From Palsa-883 sp035486355 (GTDB taxonomy: Bacteria > Pseudomonadota > Alphaproteobacteria > Acetobacterales > Acetobacteraceae), in the NCBI GenBank assembly GCA_035486355.1, contig DATHNE010000261.1, forward strand, positions 33,015-97,014: a stretch of DNA of 64,000 nt. Direction: 5' to 3'. Under the pieces are notes generated by a model. The model ran no database searches. It was not told the DNA's origin and was given only the letters and a program-made list of their open reading frames with translations. The position numbers and the translations under genes are program-made. Each line of letters starts with the position of its first letter. The stretch's first letter is position 1. Shown here piece by piece: positions 59,986 through 64,000 of this stretch.

Positions 59986-61225
59986 CCCGCCACCACCGCC
60001 AGGTCAGTGCCAGCGCCAGCAGCCCCTCGATCCCTGTGGTCATCGTCGCCGACGGCGCGCCGATCGCATTGGCCATCAAGCCCAAATGGATGAAGCCAAC
60101 GGGACCGATACCGATACAGACTGACAGCACGCCCAACACGCGGCTACGCATGGCCGGCGGCGCGGCCAGATACACCAGCGTCGCCTGCATGATACTGAAC
60201 CCGGCACCGCCAACACCGGTGAGCACCAGCGCGACACCCGCGGTGATCGGGTCCGCCGCTAGCGCAAACACCGTCAGCAGCACCAGATACGAGATCACGC
60301 CGCACAAATACGTGCGCGCGTAGAACCGCGGCCCCACGCACAGTGCGATCACCGTCGCACCAATGAATGCCCCGACGCCATCCATGCTCGCCAGGATGCC
60401 GATCCACTCCGGGGTCAGATGCAGCCGATCCTGCGCGATCACCGGCACCATCGCGGTGAACGGCCAGCCAAATACGTTGTAGACAATCGTAATGACCAAC
60501 GTGCCCACCAGCCGCCGGTCCTGCCGCACCAATGTCAGCCCCTCGCGCATGCGCGCCAGAACGGATCCGCCGTCGTGCGGCGCCTGCGCGTTGCGGTAGT
60601 TCAACCCCAGCACCGCCAGCAGCGACGTCGCGTACAGCAGCACGCTCAGGGCAAATGCCCCGTGCAGGCCGACGGTGGCGAACAGGATCCCCCCAAGGGT
60701 CGGCCCCACCATGCGGCTGGCATTGTTGGTACCGACATCGATCGACATCGCCATGCCCATGTGCTGGCTGCCGACGACCTCGCCGATCATAACCCGCCGC
60801 ACCGGGTTATCGGTCGCCCATCCCACGCCGTTGATGAAACTGGCCACTGCCAGATGCCACACCACCAGGTGGCCGGTATAGGCGAGCAACGCCAACATCC
60901 CCGACGTGCTGCCCATCAACGCGATCACGCCGACCTGCGCGGTGCGGCGTTCGATCCGCTCGGCCAGCGTGCCCAGTATCGCGCCGAACAGCCCCATCGG
61001 CAGCAGGCGCAGCATGGTCATCATCGCCACCAGGAACGGCGCGTGCGTGACCTGATAGGTGAACACCGCCATCGCCAGCGTTTCCAGCCAGCGCACCACG
61101 AACACGATCAGCCCGGCGTACCACAGCCGCCAGAAGTCGCGATTGGCCAACAGGGCGGGCAGGCGCATCCGGCTGGGTGCGCTGATCTCGCTCACGGACG
61201 GGACGGTCCTCTTTCGCTTCGGCAT
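59972..61225 (-). CDS. MFS transporter
   Basis: 417 residues from ATG 61225; the internal ATG at the MRLPALLANRDFWRLWYAG segment is a possible later start. About 12 TM helices, loop 2-3 motif LGTLAERIERR, and GPTLGGILFATVGLHGAFALS in helices 4-5. The MFS_3 (enterobactin-exporter-like) branch. Substrate unknown. Confidence 0.87.
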   Translation of the reverse strand: MPKRKRTVPSVSEISAPSRMRLPALLANRDFWRLWYAGLIVFVVRWLETLAMAVFTYQVTHAPFLVAMMTMLRLLPMGLFGAILGTLAERIERRTAQVGVIALMGSTSGMLALLAYTGHLVVWHLAVASFINGVGWATDNPVRRVMIGEVVGSQHMGMAMSIDVGTNNASRMVGPTLGGILFATVGLHGAFALSVLLYATSLLAVLGLNYRNAQAPHDGGSVLARMREGLTLVRQDRRLVGTLVITIVYNVFGWPFTAMVPVIAQDRLHLTPEWIGILASMDGVGAFIGATVIALCVGPRFYARTYLCGVISYLVLLTVFALAADPITAGVALVLTGVGGAGFSIMQATLVYLAAPPAMRSRVLGVLSVCIGIGPVGFIHLGLMANAIGAPSATMTTGIEGLLALALTWRWWRVILA

Positions 61226-61333
61226 GAACGCCGACTCTTGACCGCGAGCGTGACCGCATCGTCGGCCCGGGGCAACCGCAAACGGTTCCTGCGTCAGGAC
61301 TTCCGTGGTTAGCTGCCATGTCGGGAGGTACGG

Positions 61334-62707
61334 ATGCGGACTATGAAGCAGATCCGGCTGAATGCGTTCGACATGAACTGCGTGGCCCATCAGTCGCCGG
61401 GGCTGTGGACACATCCGCGCGACCGTGCCGACAGCTACAACCGCCTGCCGTATTGGACCGATCTGGCGCGCACGCTGGAACGCGGGCTGATCGATGCGCT
61501 GTTCCTGGCCGATGTGCTGGGCATCTACGACGTGTATCGCGGCGGCCCACGCACGGCGTTGGAGCAGGCCGTGCAGGTGCCGGTGAACGATCCGCTGCTG
61601 CTGATCCCGGCGATGGCATTGGTGACGAAGAACCTTGGCTTCGGCGTCACGTCGACCCTTAGCTTCGAGCCGCCCTATCCCTTCGCGCGCCGCATGTCGA
61701 CGCTGGACCATCTCACCGAGGGCCGCATCGGCTGGAACATTGTCACCGGCTATCTGAACAGCGCGGCGCAGGGCATGGGCCAACGCGCGCAGGCCGGCCA
61801 CGACACACGCTATGCGGTGGCCGAGGACTACATGCAGGTCGTCTACAAGCTGTGGGAGGTGAGCTGGGAGGACGGCGCGGTGCTGCGCGACCGGCAACGC
61901 AGGGTCTTTGCAGATCCAGACCGAATCCATCGCATACATCACGAAGGTCCCTACTACCAGCTCGACGCCATCCACCTGGCCGAGCCGTCCCCGCAACGAA
62001 CACCGGTACTATACCAGGCAGGCGCGTCCACCCGCGGCCGGCAGTTCGCTGCCGATCATGCCGAATGCGTCTTCATCAATGGACCCAGCACGCGCGTGGT
62101 GGCCCCGATCGTCGCCGATATCCGCCGCCGCGCCGCTGCCAGCGGGCGAGATCCGGCGGAGATGCTGATCTTCACCCTTATGACCATCATCACCGATCGC
62201 ACCGATGCGCTGGCGGAAGAGAAGCTCGCGGACTATCGAAGCTATGTCAGCGAGGAGGGCGCACTTGCGCTGATGTCCGGATGGACCGGCGTGGATTTCT
62301 CGTCGCTGCCGCCGGACGAACCGCTGCGCTTCACCGAGCGCGACGCAATGGTCTCGGCACTGGAATCCTTCACCACAGCCGACCCGGATCGCGTATGGAC
62401 GGTGCGCGAAATCGCAGCACACGCGGCGATTGGTGGGCGAGGCCCCGTGGTGGTGGGCTCGCCGCAGCGCGTGGTGGACACGATGCAGGAGTGGCTCGCC
62501 GCGACCGGTGTCGACGGCTTCAACCTGGCCTATGCCGTGACGCCAGAAACGTTTGAGAACATCGTCGATCTGATCGTGCCGGTGCTGCAAGAACGTGGTT
62601 TGTATAAGACATCCTATGCGCCCGGCCCCTTACGCGAGAAGCTCTACGGTCCCGGCCGCGCGCGTCTGCTGGCAACCCACCCAGCAGCCAAAGTCCGCGC
62701 CGCTTAA
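61334..62707 (+). CDS. LLM-class FMN-dependent monooxygenase, NtaA/SnaA/DmoA type
   Basis: 457 residues, ATG 61334 with GGGAGG five bases before it. KQIRLNAFDMNCVAHQSPGLWTHPRDRADSYNRLPYWTDLARTLERGLIDALFLADVLG, EPPYPFARRMSTLDHLTEGRIGWNIVTGYLNSAAQGMG and LYQAGASTRGRQFAADHAECVF are diagnostic for the NtaA/SnaA/DszA/DmoA group, which oxidises chelators, sulfides, sulfones and antibiotics with FMNH2 from a reductase. The flavin reductase is not adjacent; the nitroreductase downstream is convergent. Substrate unknown. Confidence 0.93.
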   Translation: MRTMKQIRLNAFDMNCVAHQSPGLWTHPRDRADSYNRLPYWTDLARTLERGLIDALFLADVLGIYDVYRGGPRTALEQAVQVPVNDPLLLIPAMALVTKNLGFGVTSTLSFEPPYPFARRMSTLDHLTEGRIGWNIVTGYLNSAAQGMGQRAQAGHDTRYAVAEDYMQVVYKLWEVSWEDGAVLRDRQRRVFADPDRIHRIHHEGPYYQLDAIHLAEPSPQRTPVLYQAGASTRGRQFAADHAECVFINGPSTRVVAPIVADIRRRAAASGRDPAEMLIFTLMTIITDRTDALAEEKLADYRSYVSEEGALALMSGWTGVDFSSLPPDEPLRFTERDAMVSALESFTTADPDRVWTVREIAAHAAIGGRGPVVVGSPQRVVDTMQEWLAATGVDGFNLAYAVTPETFENIVDLIVPVLQERGLYKTSYAPGPLREKLYGPGRARLLATHPAAKVRAA

Positions 62708-62714
62708 CCTGACC

Positions 62715-62756
62715 CCACCTCGTCATGCCGGGCCTTCGCCCGGCATGACGAGGTGG
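62715..62756. terminator. Perfect 19-bp hairpin between convergent genes
   Basis: CCACCTCGTCATGCCGGGC, loop CTTC, then its exact reverse complement. It sits 8 bp after the LLM gene stop and 8 bp after the convergent nitroreductase stop, so it can act on both transcripts. Its CGTCATGCCGG core is shared with 48176-48268 and other hairpins. No U-tract, so efficiency is unclear. Confidence 0.7.
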
Positions 62757-62763
62757 AAAGTGC

Positions 62764-63324
62764 CTACCCCGCCCAAACCGAAACAAAATCCTGCGGCACT
62801 GGCCGAGGCACCTGAATCCCGCCCCCCACTTGCGTCCCCAGGTACAGAAACCCCACAATCTCGCTATCCGCCGCAACCCCCAACGCCTGCTTCACCCCCG
62901 CATCATACGCCGGCGCTCCGGTCTTCCACATCGCGCCATATCCCAGCGCATTTGCCGCCAGCATCAAATTCTCCACCGCCGCGCCCGCCGACAGCCTCTG
63001 TTCGCTTTCCGGAATCTTATGCCCCTTCGCCAGCTTCGCCGCCGCGACCACGATCACCGGCGCCCGCATCGCCTTCCCGCGCTCCCGCGCCAGCTCCTCC
63101 GCCGGCGCATGCGGCATCCGCCGCGCCATTGACCCGGCCAGCAGCGCGCCAAACGCCTCGCGCTTGTCCTCGTTTACCACGACGAACTGCCAGGGCCGCA
63201 GCCGCCCATGATCCGGCGCGCGCAACGCACTGCGAAACATCGTATCCAGCTCCGCCTCACTCGGCCCAGGGCTTTCCAGCTTCAACGCCGATTCACGCCC
63301 CAGCAGCAGTTCCATCGCATCCAT
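62764..63324 (-). CDS. Nitroreductase family protein, YdjA-like
   Basis: 186 residues, close to the length of E. coli YdjA. RSALRAPDHGRLRPWQFVVV (FMN phosphate region), EQRLSAGAAVENLMLAANALGYGAMWKTG and FLYLGTQVGG are typical. FMN-dependent, uses NAD(P)H; physiological substrate unknown. Follows the acyl-CoA dehydrogenase by 3 bp, so co-transcribed. Confidence 0.9.
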   Translation of the reverse strand: MDAMELLLGRESALKLESPGPSEAELDTMFRSALRAPDHGRLRPWQFVVVNEDKREAFGALLAGSMARRMPHAPAEELARERGKAMRAPVIVVAAAKLAKGHKIPESEQRLSAGAAVENLMLAANALGYGAMWKTGAPAYDAGVKQALGVAADSEIVGFLYLGTQVGGGIQVPRPVPQDFVSVWAG

Positions 63325-63327
63325 GCG

Positions 63328-64000
63328 TTATTTCCTCGCTGACAGCAGACGACGGGCAATCACCATGCGGTGCACCTCAGACGGGCCTTCATAAACGCGC
63401 ATCGTCCGCACCTTCTGCATCATCAACTGCAATGGCAGCTCCTTGGCAACCCCCATGGCACCAAAGGTCTGCATCGCATGATCCAGCACCTCCTGTGCCA
63501 TTTCGGTTCCGAACAGCTTCACCATCGATGCCTCGGTGCGCACATCCTGCCCGGCATCCTGCTTCACCGCCGCATCCAGCACCATCAACCGGCACGCATG
63601 CAGCTTCAGCGCCGCGTCCGCGATCCACCACTGGATTGCCTGCCGGTCTGCCAGCTTCACCCCGAACGTGCTGCGCTGCTTGGCGTGATCCATCATCATA
63701 TCCAGCGCGCGCCGCGTAATGCCGACGCACCACGCACCCATCTGGATGCGCCGTACCGTCAGCCGCAACTGCATCGGCGCGAAGCCTTGCCCCAGCTTGC
63801 CTAACAATTGGCTGCCCGGTATGCGGCAATCCTCGAACACCAGTTCATACGTGCGCTGACCACCGATCATCGGTATCTCGCGCTCGATGATGAACCCCTT
63901 GGTGCCCTTCTCGACGATGAACGCGCTGATCCCCTCGTGCCGCTTGCCCTCACCCGTGCGGGCCATGACGATCAGGAAATCCGCGTACGGCACGCGGCTC
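63328..64000 (-). CDS. Acyl-CoA dehydrogenase, 3' part
   Basis: The 5' end lies beyond the window edge; the frame is open to the last base. C-terminal ~224 residues: VPYADFLIVMARTGEGKRHEGISAFIVEKGTKGF beta domain, FAPMQLRLTVRRIQMGAWCVGITRRALDMMMDHAKQRSTFG (helix bundle with FAD-binding RSTFG), and the catalytic-region MRVYEGPSEVHRMVIARRLL. Oxidises an acyl-CoA to enoyl-CoA. Substrate class cannot be told. Confidence 0.94.
   Translation of the reverse strand, partial: SRVPYADFLIVMARTGEGKRHEGISAFIVEKGTKGFIIEREIPMIGGQRTYELVFEDCRIPGSQLLGKLGQGFAPMQLRLTVRRIQMGAWCVGITRRALDMMMDHAKQRSTFGVKLADRQAIQWWIADAALKLHACRLMVLDAAVKQDAGQDVRTEASMVKLFGTEMAQEVLDHAMQTFGAMGVAKELPLQLMMQKVRTMRVYEGPSEVHRMVIARRLLSARK

Noticed and set aside
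61318..61662. A 114-codon ORF overlapping the start of the LLM monooxygenase
   Set aside because: Different frame from a strong, full-length gene with its own ribosome site; no domain of its own.
1..64000. tRNA, rRNA, CRISPR arrays, riboswitches, phage or IS genes
   Set aside because: None found by eye: no cloverleaf with CCA end, no spaced direct repeats, no transposase or integrase frame. Short or diverged RNAs would be missed without covariance searches.

Overview
This is a 64 kb, GC-rich (high-GC third codon positions throughout), densely coding bacterial chromosome segment. Gene content points to an alphaproteobacterium. The strongest marker is an intact acpXL-fabZXL-fabF2XL-fabF1XL-adhXL-lpxXL locus, which makes the very-long-chain hydroxy fatty acid of lipid A and is known from Rhizobiales and relatives. 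The many ABC importers, the oxalate (frc/oxc) operon and the style of the palindromic intergenic repeats would suit a Rhodospirillales/Acetobacteraceae-type soil or water heterotroph, but that narrower placement is inference. No rRNA, tRNA, CRISPR array, transposase, integrase or phage gene was seen.

Layout. 1-4.8 kb: 3' end of the periplasmic methionine sulfoxide reductase msrP, a small membrane protein, a 1162-residue hybrid sensor kinase (two receivers plus Hpt) and a GAF protein. 5.0-9.9 kb (minus strand): a five-gene, mostly overlapping operon of a Gld-type ABC ATPase and permease, a GldG-like protein, a DUF4340 protein and a Nudix hydrolase. 10.1-15.9 kb: the lipid A very-long-chain fatty acid locus, whose second ketosynthase homologue (FabF2XL) lacks the nucleophilic cysteine; a decayed direct duplication sits inside it. 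16-20.5 kb: a secreted Ala/Pro-rich protein, then a GntR regulator with oxalyl-CoA decarboxylase and formyl-CoA transferase. 20.7-22.5 kb: a dihydrodipicolinate-synthase-family aldolase/lyase and a broken amidohydrolase. 22.5-27.2 kb (minus): iron alcohol dehydrogenase plus pqiABC. 27.2-29.9 kb: divergent csoR and copper P-type ATPase around a perfect CsoR-type operator. 30.2-36.1 kb: an overlapping operon of a NitT/TauT-type ABC importer, both CoA-transferase subunits and an unusual alpha/beta hydrolase, probably an uptake-and-catabolism unit. 36.1-45.8 kb (minus): a polyamine/opine-type ABC importer with two FAD amine oxidases, a creatinase-like hydrolase, an enoyl-CoA-hydratase-family protein and an enolase-superfamily enzyme. 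45.9-49.4 kb: a polar amino acid ABC importer behind a consensus sigma-54 promoter, followed by a TauD-like dioxygenase. 49.6-64 kb: a mixed metabolic region with an FMN hydroxyacid oxidase, cupin, aquaporin, AraC regulator, VOC proteins including an extradiol dioxygenase, an mntA-hepT toxin-antitoxin pair whose hepT has lost a normal start codon, a DsbA-like protein, a GYD protein, a Ddn-type (F420-type) reductase, a metallo-beta-lactamase-fold hydrolase, a flavin monooxygenase, an MFS transporter, an LLM-class flavin monooxygenase, a nitroreductase and a partial acyl-CoA dehydrogenase.

Intergenic spaces repeatedly carry palindromic elements of several families: REP-like inverted repeats with a GTCATTGCGAG core, a family built on CGTCATGCCGG hairpins, and two MITE-like elements with terminal inverted repeats. 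These are the main non-coding structure of the window. Regulatory sites that can be read directly are the CsoR operator with overlapping divergent promoters (about 27.53 kb), a sigma-54 -24/-12 promoter (about 45.87 kb) and a likely sigma-70 promoter at 30.17 kb.
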